Counted from the first letter of the stretch, positions 33,396 to 40,396 are shown. The stretch: DNA of 50,534 nt from Planctomycetota bacterium (GCA_024280885.1 JAJRPF010000010.1:1-50534); one strand, 5' to 3'. Numbers and translations are program-made. The notes: generated from the letters alone by a model not told the origin.

Positions 33396-34454
33396 CTACT
33401 TGGCACGCAGGAGACCGTAGACGTTGACGCGTTCCGTCCCGAGTTGGTTCGAGACGAAGACCACATGGTCAAGCTCGTAGCCAGCCGCAACTCGATCCGC
33501 AAAGTGCGGCACAGCGTCGTACGAGAGCGTGACGTGAGCCGGGAGGTTCATGGCTCCCTCCTGTGGACCAGGTTGACCGAAGAAGAGCAGGAGTTGCCCA
33601 TCGGCATCGAAGACCTGGATGTTCTCGAACGCAGCATCCACGACGTAGACGCGCCCCTCGCGGTCGATCGCCGCGCTCTTCGGACGGGCGAACGCGCCCG
33701 GGCCATCGCCTGCTTGGCCGAACGCGCTCACCGGCAAGCCGTCGGCCCGTACGCGCTGTATGCGGAAGTTGAAGCTATCGGTCACCCAGAGGTCGCCTCC
33801 GGGGCCAAGTGCGATCTCGACAGGATAGAAGAACTGCCCTGGCTCGGTTCCCTCTCCTCCGAACTCACCCGTCTGCTTCCCTGTCCGGCGATCCAGGATC
33901 ACGACACGGTGCGCCGCAACGTCAGTCACATAGAGACTCTGTGGCCCCACGGCAAGACCGACGGGACGCCACGCGCCCGGATCACCGAACGTCGTACGAA
34001 AACGATCGTCCGCGTCGAGTACGACGATCACGTTGCGTGCTGCGTCGACGATGTACTTCCACCCATCGGGCGCGACGCCAATCGCCAGCGGCTTGCGAAG
34101 AATACGGGGCTCCCTCTCGACTGCGCGGCGCAGTTCGTTCTCCTCGAAGTCGAATACCATCAACGCCCCGGTGCCCGCGTCGCAGACGTAGAGACGATCA
34201 TCCCACCAGACCGAGCCGTGCGGCCGCGCGAGGGCGATCTTGCGACGCGTGCCGACCACGAGTTCGGCGAAATCGCTTCGCTCTTCGATGTCGTCCGCGC
34301 TCGACAGTGTTCCGAGGAACTGCAAGCGCGGCTCAGCGGGGGGCGCAGGGAAGAACACTGGCGACTCATCGACGCCCGGCGCTGTCGAGGACGCACACGC
34401 AGGAAGCACCGCCGAGATGACAACGAGAACGGCAAGAGAGTGTCGGGTGAGCAT
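33396..34454 (-). CDS. NHL beta-propeller lipoprotein
   Basis: A 352-residue protein with a lipoprotein signal (lipobox LPAC, cysteine 20) and a Pro/Ser linker, then NHL blades: RKPLAIGVAPDGWKYIVDAARNV, RPVGLAVGPQSLYVTDVAAHRV, YPVEIALGPGGDLWVTDSFNFRI, RPKSAAIDREGRVYVVDAAFENI, and a final blade ending HVVFVSNQLGTERVNVYGLL. ATG 34454 is chosen because it opens directly on the signal peptide; 43 upstream open codons are discarded. It is separated from the tetrahaem gene by a 132-base spacer with a terminator-like hairpin, and from the beta-barrel gene by 6 bases. It probably sits on the outer membrane beside the barrel. Confidence 0.87.
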   Translation of the reverse strand: MLTRHSLAVLVVISAVLPACASSTAPGVDESPVFFPAPPAEPRLQFLGTLSSADDIEERSDFAELVVGTRRKIALARPHGSVWWDDRLYVCDAGTGALMVFDFEENELRRAVEREPRILRKPLAIGVAPDGWKYIVDAARNVIVVLDADDRFRTTFGDPGAWRPVGLAVGPQSLYVTDVAAHRVVILDRRTGKQTGEFGGEGTEPGQFFYPVEIALGPGGDLWVTDSFNFRIQRVRADGLPVSAFGQAGDGPGAFARPKSAAIDREGRVYVVDAAFENIQVFDADGQLLLFFGQPGPQEGAMNLPAHVTLSYDAVPHFADRVAAGYELDHVVFVSNQLGTERVNVYGLLRAK

Positions 34455-34500
34455 GGAGAGAGCGTACCTCACAGAGCGACAGGCATCAGTGACTGCGATC

Positions 34501-34536
34501 ACAACAAGAAGGCGCCCCGCCGCGGGGCGGGGCGCC
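34501..34536 (-). terminator. Strong GC hairpin with T-rich tail after the tetrahaem gene
   Basis: An 11-bp perfect G+C stem (34511-34521 with 34526-34536) with a 4-base loop is followed on the minus strand by TTCTTGTTGT (34510-34501). It is the best intrinsic terminator in the window. It lies 50 bases after the tetrahaem cytochrome stop and 46 bases before the NHL start, so it should end most transcripts after the tetrahaem gene and let some read through. Confidence 0.78.
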
Positions 34537-34586
34537 AGCAATGGCTCGTGGGAAGCGACGGAAACAGACCGCCGCTCACGCAAGAG

Positions 34587-35228
34587 CTACTTGTTGTGGC
34601 ACGTCAAGCAGAGCTTGCTTGCCGCGTTATCGATCACGAGCAGTTTGTTGGCCACCGTTACCGCATCCGGGCCGTTGTGAACATCGTGGCAACTCGCGCA
34701 TTCGAGTTGATCGCCGATCAGGAGGTCCGCCGTGATCGTTCCGCCGAGACCGCTGTTCGTCGTCGTCGGATCGAAGAGCTCACCGTCCGTCGTCGCCAGC
34801 GTGGCGTCATATACGAAACCAATCGGGTGGTGCTTGTTCAAGTCCGTGCCGATCTTGTCACCACCGCCGATGAAGTTCGTTCCCGTGCTGCCGCCGAACG
34901 AGTCCAGTGCGACGGTCCCGTCGTGGCAGCTGAGGCAGAGCTTCGAGACACCCGAAGGCTGCCCGACGCTCGCATCGAGCGTATCGCTCTGATAGAGCGT
35001 GAAAGTTGCCGTGGTGACATCGTGATTCCACAGCGGCGACTTCAGCACGCTGACATCCGCGTTGTGGGGCGTGTGACACGGCTGGCAGATTTCGCTACCC
35101 GAATTCCAGCCTTTCCCCGAGAAGTCGTGATCGCTTCCAGAGATTGCGGCGGTCGCATCCTCGCCGCCCGACAGCAACAACGCGGCTCCGACACCGATAA
35201 CCGCCAGACACAATACTTGGGTCCTCAT
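34587..35228 (-). CDS. Exported tetrahaem c-type cytochrome, OmcE-like spacing
   Basis: A 213-residue protein with a signal peptide (cut near ATA|AISG, about 27). Four CxxCH motifs: CQPCH (first of TPHN), CLSCHDGT, CASCHDVHN and CLTCH three residues from the C-terminal end. The order CxxCHTPHN, SPLWN, CLSCHDGT, a DLNKHHP stretch, CASCHDVH and CLTCH is, from memory, the pattern of OmcE-type tetrahaem cytochromes that polymerise into extracellular filaments. ATG 35228 has GGAG about 9 bases upstream. It is first in the series, with its own terminator, so it is likely made in excess. Filament formation is a hypothesis; a soluble periplasmic carrier is the plain alternative. Confidence 0.9.
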   Translation of the reverse strand: MRTQVLCLAVIGVGAALLLSGGEDATAAISGSDHDFSGKGWNSGSEICQPCHTPHNADVSVLKSPLWNHDVTTATFTLYQSDTLDASVGQPSGVSKLCLSCHDGTVALDSFGGSTGTNFIGGGDKIGTDLNKHHPIGFVYDATLATTDGELFDPTTTNSGLGGTITADLLIGDQLECASCHDVHNGPDAVTVANKLLVIDNAASKLCLTCHNK

Positions 35229-35370
35229 CGAAGGGATCTCCTATCATTCGGCCTCAGTGACGATCAGGTCCGCAGCGCACTCGCACTGGCTTTGAAGGGT
35301 TTGAGCTGATCTCGCCGGGGCACTCCTCCTCGCAACGTGGCCTATTGTCGATCGTCGCGCACCGCGCGCA

Positions 35371-35427
35371 TGTGACGTAGCGCACGAGCCGACTTCGCGC
35401 GGCGATTGCGCTTGACCTACGTCACAG
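35371..35427. promoter_or_regulatory. Paired CRP/FNR-like dyads in an inverted repeat, divergent control region
   Basis: In the 289-base gap between the tetrahaem cytochrome (minus) and the metallo-hydrolase (plus), TGTGACGTAG (35371-35380) is repeated exactly as its complement CTACGTCACA (35417-35426), 36 bases apart. Each arm is the strong half of a GTGA-N6-TCAC-like dyad: TGTGACGTAGCGCAC, and TTGACCTACGTCACA read as TTGA-N6-TCAC. The left half GTGACGT is shared with the palindrome at 28631. The rest of the gap shows no gene. Confidence 0.5.
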
Positions 35428-35517
35428 ATTCACGTCTCAGATGCGCCGATCCGCGACCTTGGTCACATGCACGTGGTGTGCGATGTGGTGGGATGAGCGC
35501 GACCGAAGGAGGTTGCG

Positions 35518-36483
35518 ATGCATGGCCGCTACGGAGTTTTCGCCTTTCCACTTGCGTGTGCCGTTGCGTTTGTCGCGCTTGCACCGGCTGCCGCACAGGA
35601 GCGCACCACGCCGCCGCGTGCCGCAGACGCACCGTTGCCCGCCGTCAAGGCACCTGCCCTTTCCATCGAGAAGGTGTCGGCATCCTGCTGGGTGGCGACT
35701 CGGGCGATGGGCGCCGGCAACGCCGGCTTCATCGTCGGCAAAGACACGGTCCTCGTTATCGACTCGCTCGGCGATCCAAGACTCGCCAAGCAGTTGCTGG
35801 ACAAGATCAAGAGCGTCACGAAGAAGCCGATCCGCTCTGTCGTGCAGACCCACTGGCATTACGACCACACGCTCGGAAACCAGGTCTTCGGTGATAACGT
35901 CGAGATCGTGATGGGGGCAAAGGCGGCGGCAAAATTCGACAGTCGGTTGCGCGCCGACGGGATGCTCCTCGGCCCCGCCAGCGGCGCGCACAAGTCGCTG
36001 AACATCCGCAAGGTGCGGCCCGCCTCGGAGACTGTGAAGCGCCAGGAGAAGATCGATCTCGGCGGACTCGACGTCATCCTGTCGGTGGTCGGGGAATGCC
36101 ACTCTGACGAGGACCTCGTTGTGTGGGTACCGTCAGAGAAGGTCCTCTATTGCGGCGACCTCGTGTCGAACGGTCATCACCCTCTGCTGAACGGCGGGTC
36201 GACGTTCCGAACAATCGACGTACTCGCCCGACTCGAACGCCTGGCGGTCGAACACGTCGTTCCTGGCCATGGACCGCGCGGGAAGAAGGCCCTACTCGCC
36301 ACGCAGCGTGGCTACTTGGCGCAGTTGCGCGGCATGGTCAGGCACCTCGGACAGCGCAAGATGAAGCCAGAGGAGATCGTCGAGAAGCTGGAGATGCCGA
36401 AGTCGCTCCGCGACCTGGGTCACGCCGCCGCGTGGCGCGACAACGTACGCTTCGTGGTGCGCGAGCTCTTTACCGGTCGGTAG
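35518..36483 (+). CDS. Exported metallo-beta-lactamase-fold hydrolase
   Basis: A 321-residue protein with a signal peptide (about 1-27, ending APAAAQ). The metal set is complete: H112, H114, D116 and H117 in THWHYDH, H195 in GECHSDEDL, D214 in YCGDLV and H251 in VVPGHG, giving a di-zinc site. The overall layout resembles SoxH/quinoprotein-relay type periplasmic hydrolases rather than true beta-lactamases; the substrate is unknown. AAGGAGG lies 5 bases upstream of the ATG. Its stop overlaps the tail of the nine-haem cytochrome gene by 14 bases on the other strand. It is divergent from the tetrahaem gene and shares its control region. Confidence 0.88.
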   Translation: MHGRYGVFAFPLACAVAFVALAPAAAQERTTPPRAADAPLPAVKAPALSIEKVSASCWVATRAMGAGNAGFIVGKDTVLVIDSLGDPRLAKQLLDKIKSVTKKPIRSVVQTHWHYDHTLGNQVFGDNVEIVMGAKAAAKFDSRLRADGMLLGPASGAHKSLNIRKVRPASETVKRQEKIDLGGLDVILSVVGECHSDEDLVVWVPSEKVLYCGDLVSNGHHPLLNGGSTFRTIDVLARLERLAVEHVVPGHGPRGKKALLATQRGYLAQLRGMVRHLGQRKMKPEEIVEKLEMPKSLRDLGHAAAWRDNVRFVVRELFTGR

Positions 36484-37534
36484 CCCGGTCGGCGGGCTCC
36501 TCGTCGGCCACGTCCTCCTCGGCGGCGTTCACAGGATCCGACGCGTTCTTTCGAGCGGTCGGTTCCGGAGAGAGCGGAGTGCGGAAACGAGGCAGTTCGG
36601 CCGGAATGCGGTCGCGCAGAAAGAGATCAGAGGAACGCGGAGCCGCATGAGGTTCATGGCACGTATCGCACTCAAGATCGGTCGCGCAGCCCGCGCTGGT
36701 CGGCAACGCACCGGTGTCGTGGCACGCGAGACAAAGCGGTGCCAGAGGGCGCGCGACGTGCTGCTTCGACCCCGCCGTCCCATGCGCATCGTGGCAGACA
36801 TCACATTGCCCCACTGCCACGGGTCCGTGCAGCCAAGGCCGCGCCGTACTGTCGATCTCGTGGCAGCGGGTGCATGCACCCGCACGACCGCCGCGCAGGA
36901 AGAGATCAGCGGCCTGGGGCGCCCGATGCGGATCATGACACTCGCTGCAATCCATCGCCGCCATGCCACCCTCGCGGAGCCCGAATCCCGCGTGACACGT
37001 CACGCAGATGGTCTCGGCACGTTCGGTGCGCAACAGCGACGGATAGCGCGACTGATGAGCATGATGGCAGCGCTGACAGTCGCGCAATGCGACCGGCCCG
37101 TGCAGGTACGCTTCGTCGGCGATTACGAGCGACTCGGGCCGCACCTCTTCGGGATCGGAGTGGCACGTATCACACGCCTCCCACGCCTTCTGCACCGCAT
37201 CCCACGATCCTCCGCGGAACGAGCGTCGGCCCTCGATTCCGGTCCCGTCGCCGTGGCAGGCATTGCACCGAGAGTCGACGACGGGCTGATGAAAACTCGG
37301 CTGCGGCTCTTCGACGACGTCCAGCCGTTCGTCCTCGCCGCCGCCGCCGGCCATAACCTCTGCGTTGGGATCGGGGACGCCGTCGAAGAAGAAGCTCAAC
37401 ACATCGTGACGCGTACGCGAACTGCTGCAAGCGACGGTCGAGAGCGCAAGAGCCGCAGCCATCACGACTCCAACGCACGCCGCTCGCGAGGCAGAAACGC
37501 GATCCGCAGGATTGAAGTTCGGGTGAGGTCTCAC
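36470..37534 (-). CDS. Nine-haem c-type cytochrome, predicted lipoprotein
   Basis: Nine CxxCH motifs (CNACH, CDTCH, CQRCH, CVTCH, CSECH, CTRCH, CDVCH, CLACH, CDTCH) in the doubled-CXXCH arrangement with HAHQS, DPHRAPQAADLFLR and EPHAAPRSSDLFLR repeats. A hydrophobic stretch ending STVAC before SSS looks like a lipobox, so an outer-membrane lipoprotein is likely. The start is uncertain: GTG 37534 gives a basic leader, ATG 37462 has GGAG 5 bases upstream but a leader with no charge. The C-terminal about 45 residues are acidic and haem-free. It is tail to tail with the hydrolase and head to head with the 15-haem gene. Confidence 0.87.
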   Translation of the reverse strand: MRPHPNFNPADRVSASRAACVGVVMAAALALSTVACSSSRTRHDVLSFFFDGVPDPNAEVMAGGGGEDERLDVVEEPQPSFHQPVVDSRCNACHGDGTGIEGRRSFRGGSWDAVQKAWEACDTCHSDPEEVRPESLVIADEAYLHGPVALRDCQRCHHAHQSRYPSLLRTERAETICVTCHAGFGLREGGMAAMDCSECHDPHRAPQAADLFLRGGRAGACTRCHEIDSTARPWLHGPVAVGQCDVCHDAHGTAGSKQHVARPLAPLCLACHDTGALPTSAGCATDLECDTCHEPHAAPRSSDLFLRDRIPAELPRFRTPLSPEPTARKNASDPVNAAEEDVADEEPADRATDR

Positions 37535-37541
37535 GATGGGA

Positions 37542-37562
37542 GCCAGCGCGCGATGCGCTGGC
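37542..37562. promoter_or_regulatory. Perfect 8-bp inverted repeat upstream of the 15-haem gene
   Basis: GCCAGCGC-N5-GCGCTGGC lies between the divergent nine- and 15-haem genes, 22 bases before the 15-haem ATG and just before its GGAAGG Shine-Dalgarno. It could be an operator or a leader hairpin hiding the ribosome-binding site. A smaller perfect dyad GTGAG-GT-CTCAC lies next to it at 37523-37534. Confidence 0.5.
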
Positions 37563-37584
37563 CGCTCCCTGGGAAGGAAAGTCC

Positions 37585-38979
37585 ATGTTGACACCCACGC
37601 GACCGATCACGTTCGGAAAGACACTGCTGGTGACCGGGTTCTCGGGGCTGCTCGTGACCGCGGTCACGATCGTGCTGGCTCTCAGTCTGCCCGTGCTCGC
37701 CGACGACGAGGAGGAGGACCACAACAACGGCGACGGTGACCGGCCAGTCGTTGTCCTCGACGGAAAGGAATGCCTCGACTGCCACCAGAAGACATTCGCG
37801 GGCACGACCAAACATCGCGGCGTCGAGGATTGCGAGGCGTGTCACGAGCAGGAAGAGGAAGACGAGCACGAGTTCGAGTTCGCCGTCGAAAAAGACGAGA
37901 TGTGTACGCAGTGCCACGATCTGGATCTCGCGGGCGCCGTACACGAACCGGTTACGAAGGGCGACTGCACGGTTTGCCATGAGATCCACTCGGCGGCGCA
38001 GCCGAGACTCCTGAACGCCCCGATGTTCGATCTCTGTGCCAGTTGCCACGAGGATCTCAGAGGCAAGCGCAAGGCCCACGTGCATGGCCCCTTCGGCGGC
38101 GGCCAGTGCCAGGGGTGTCACGCGCCACACGCGTCCGAGAACGAATCGCTGCTGGTGGCGGAGGGCACGGATCTCTGCGTCCGCTGCCATGCTGACTTCA
38201 AAGCCGACCCGGATTCGAGCGACACCTGGCACATGCCTGTCCAGCAGGATTGCTCGATCTGTCACTCACCCCACGAGTCCGATACGCCTCGAATGCTGAC
38301 CGCAACGGCCCCGGAACTATGTGTGGACTGCCACGACGAGATGGGCGAGCGCATCGCGTCCGGAGTCAGCGTTCACAAGGCGCTGCTCACCGAAGAGAGT
38401 TGCTCTGGCTGTCATCGCCCGCATCGAAGCGAGTTCGACAAGCTCTTGAAGTCGCCGTCGAAGGACCTGTGCCTGAAGTGCCACGACCGGGAGTACGAGC
38501 AAGAAGGTAAGCGCCCGATGCCCGACTTCAAGAGGCTCCTAGAGACACTCCCGCAGCATCACGGACCGGTGAACGAGAAGAACTGCGAGGGCTGTCACGA
38601 TCCCCACGCCGCCGCCACGTTCCGGCTGCTGCGCAAGCCCTACCCGGAGAAGTTCTACGACGCGTACAACCGCGACAACTACGCACTCTGCTTCGAATGC
38701 CATCCCGACGAACTCGTGACAGTGGAGCGATCAAAGGCCACCAACTTCCGCGACGGCGATCGCAACTTGCACTTCGTCCACGTGAACCGGAAGAAGAAGG
38801 GCCGCACGTGCCGCGCATGCCACGCCGTCCACGCGAGCGAACTGCCGCATCACTTGCGCAAGACAACCCCGTTCGGTGACTGGGAGTTGCCCGTCGGATT
38901 CGCGGAGAACGCAGATGGCGGAACATGTCGCTCGGGCTGCCACACCGAGAAGACCTACTCGCGCGGGATCGACGACTGA
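37585..38979 (+). CDS. Exported 15-haem c-type cytochrome
   Basis: A 464-residue protein with a signal peptide ending VLA|DD near residue 39 and a very acidic mature N-terminus (DDEEEDHNNGDGD). Fourteen CxxCH motifs and a last CX3CH (CRSGCHTEK) near the C-terminus give up to 15 haems. Repeats of CxGCHxPH..E/D..L..L...LCxxCH show the doubled-CXXCH (DmsE-like) architecture, so haems probably pair along an elongated protein. GGAAGG lies 7 bases upstream of the ATG. Its stop overlaps the start of the thioredoxin-fold gene (TGATG). A periplasm-spanning carrier or conduit component is the likely role. Confidence 0.92.
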   Translation: MLTPTRPITFGKTLLVTGFSGLLVTAVTIVLALSLPVLADDEEEDHNNGDGDRPVVVLDGKECLDCHQKTFAGTTKHRGVEDCEACHEQEEEDEHEFEFAVEKDEMCTQCHDLDLAGAVHEPVTKGDCTVCHEIHSAAQPRLLNAPMFDLCASCHEDLRGKRKAHVHGPFGGGQCQGCHAPHASENESLLVAEGTDLCVRCHADFKADPDSSDTWHMPVQQDCSICHSPHESDTPRMLTATAPELCVDCHDEMGERIASGVSVHKALLTEESCSGCHRPHRSEFDKLLKSPSKDLCLKCHDREYEQEGKRPMPDFKRLLETLPQHHGPVNEKNCEGCHDPHAAATFRLLRKPYPEKFYDAYNRDNYALCFECHPDELVTVERSKATNFRDGDRNLHFVHVNRKKKGRTCRACHAVHASELPHHLRKTTPFGDWELPVGFAENADGGTCRSGCHTEKTYSRGIDD

Positions 38980-39959
38980 TGCGCGCCCTGCGCGGCACGC
39001 TCATCGCGGCTTGCTTCGCGGCTGTCGCGTTCGGAGCGGCGAAGCGATTGGAAGCCGGCGAGCGCGCACCCGACCTGACGCTGCGAACCCTCGCCGACGA
39101 GGAATTGCGCTACGAGGCTCCTGCGGGCGAGGGCGCGACCGGCAGCGTCATCGTCATTGCGTTCCTCGATCCTGATCAAGAAGCGTCCCGGCGCGTCCTC
39201 ACCGATCTCGGCGTGGTCCACAAGGCTCTGCCCGCGGAAGACCCACCAGTGCTGTGGTACTGCGTCGTGAGCGGGAAGATGAGTGAGGCCGAGACCGTCG
39301 CTGCGCAGGCCGCGCAGAAGGCGCGACCGTTCCTCCGGATCGGCGTCGATCCGGAGCGTACGTCGTACGCGGACTTCGGCGTCGTCGCCCTGCCGACGAC
39401 CTTCGTCGTCGGCGCCGACGGAATTGTCCTGAGCGTCCTTCCGGGGCACTCCTCTCGAACGCGCAAGGGCCTGCAGGCCGCGCTACTAGGCGCGCTGGGC
39501 CTCGATCTCCCGAAGCCGGAAACCGAGATCAGCCCCGAGCGCAAGCGAGCGCTACGCCTGCTCGCCGCCGCCCGCGACCTCTCGCGCCGCGGCCGCGCAG
39601 AGGAGGCCGCCGGGCGTCTCCGCGAGGCCGCCAAGATCTGCGACGACGCGATCGAGGTGTGGGTCGCGCTCGGCGACACGCTGCTCGTCCTCGAAGAGGG
39701 AGGTGAAGCCCTCGCCGCGTTCGACCACGCACTCGCACTCGACAAGAAGTCCCGCGCGGCGATCGTCGGTCACGCCTGCGCCCTCGCGTACGGCGAGGAC
39801 GCCGACGCGGCCGAGACAGCACTGCGGGCCGCGCTGCGTCGTCCCCCACAGGACCCGCGCCTCTACTACCATCTCGGGCGTGTCCTCGAGTCCCGAGGCG
39901 ACGCGGCCGGCGCAGCCGCGGCCTATCGACGCGCGGCGGAAGAACTGCTCGGCCGCTGA
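38979..39959 (+). CDS. Exported thioredoxin-fold/TPR protein lacking CxxC
   Basis: A 326-residue protein with a hydrophobic leader (about 1-23). Residues about 25-175 have a TlpA/AhpC-like thioredoxin fold: APDLTLRTL, the core strand SVIVIAFLD, and the cis-proline strand VALPTTFVVGADGIV. Where the WCxxC site should be, the sequence is LDPDQEAS, so it is not a thiol oxidoreductase. Residues about 200-326 form three or so tetratricopeptide repeats (AIEVWVALGDTLLVLEEGGEALAAFDHALALD, PRLYYHLGRVLESRGDAAGAAAAYRRA). ATG 38979 shares one base with the 15-haem stop, so it is coupled and may assist assembly of that cytochrome (inference). Confidence 0.85.
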   Translation: MRALRGTLIAACFAAVAFGAAKRLEAGERAPDLTLRTLADEELRYEAPAGEGATGSVIVIAFLDPDQEASRRVLTDLGVVHKALPAEDPPVLWYCVVSGKMSEAETVAAQAAQKARPFLRIGVDPERTSYADFGVVALPTTFVVGADGIVLSVLPGHSSRTRKGLQAALLGALGLDLPKPETEISPERKRALRLLAAARDLSRRGRAEEAAGRLREAAKICDDAIEVWVALGDTLLVLEEGGEALAAFDHALALDKKSRAAIVGHACALAYGEDADAAETALRAALRRPPQDPRLYYHLGRVLESRGDAAGAAAAYRRAAEELLGR

Positions 39960-40013
39960 CGCAACGCGTGTAATCCGTGCAAGCATGACGAGCGGCGCTG
40001 GTGAGAGCAACCC

Positions 40014-40055
40014 CGAAACAACAACAGCCGCAAAGGCGTAAACCCCTGCGGCTGT
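40014..40055 (-). terminator. Terminator after tRNA-Tyr
   Basis: A 9-bp perfect stem (40024-40032 with 40047-40055) and a 14-base loop are followed on the minus strand by TGTTGTTTCG, a T-rich tail. It ends the tRNA-Thr/tRNA-Tyr transcript and may also serve the convergent thioredoxin-fold gene that stops at 39959. Confidence 0.7.
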
Positions 40056-40069
40056 GTCATTTACATCGG

Positions 40070-40155
40070 TGGTGGGCGGTGCTGGATTTGAACCAGCGAA
40101 GGCATACGCCGCCAGATTTACAGTCTGGTCCCATTGACCACTCGGGCAACCGCCC
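40070..40155 (-). tRNA. tRNA-Tyr (GTA anticodon), CCA encoded
   Basis: A class II tRNA with acceptor GGGCGGT/ACCGCCC, anticodon stem CCAGA/TCTGG, loop CTGTAAA (anticodon GTA), a long variable arm, T-loop TTCAAAT, discriminator A and an encoded 3' CCA (40070-40072). It lies 81 bases after tRNA-Thr(TGT) on the same strand. Confidence 0.96.
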
Positions 40156-40236
40156 ACCGTGTTTCGTGCGTGTCTACAGTGCTGTCAGGAATGTGAGAGA
40201 GCGCTCCCGAGGGGAGCCTCGGGCTCTGGCCAGTGG

Positions 40237-40309
40237 AGCCAGCGGCCGGACTTGAACCGGCAACCTCCTGTTTACAAAACAGGGGCTCTACCGATTGAGC
40301 TACGCTGGC
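40237..40309 (-). tRNA. tRNA-Thr (TGT anticodon)
   Basis: The cloverleaf has acceptor GCCAGCG/CGCTGGC, anticodon stem CCTGT/ACAGG with loop TTTGTAA (anticodon TGT), T-loop TTCAAGT and discriminator T. CCA is not encoded. It is the second threonine tRNA in the window, with a different anticodon from the one before tuf. Confidence 0.96.
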
Positions 40310-40341
40310 CTTCTGACCCGAGCGGCGCATTGTGAAGAGCG

Positions 40342-40355
40342 CCGCCCACGGGCGG
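40342..40355 (-). terminator. Short hairpin after spoVR
   Basis: A 5-bp GC stem (40342-40346 with 40351-40355) and a 4-base loop lie 41 bases beyond the spoVR-like stop. It is short and without a T-run, so only a weak terminator candidate. Confidence 0.3.
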
Positions 40356-40396
40356 AAGGAATCCGGGGCGGCGGAATGCGGATGCAGCGACGCACG

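Noticed and set aside
35455..35490. TCACATGCACGTGG as another CRP-like site
   Set aside because: Half-sites are in the opposite arrangement (TCAC-N6-GTGG) and the match is not better than chance.
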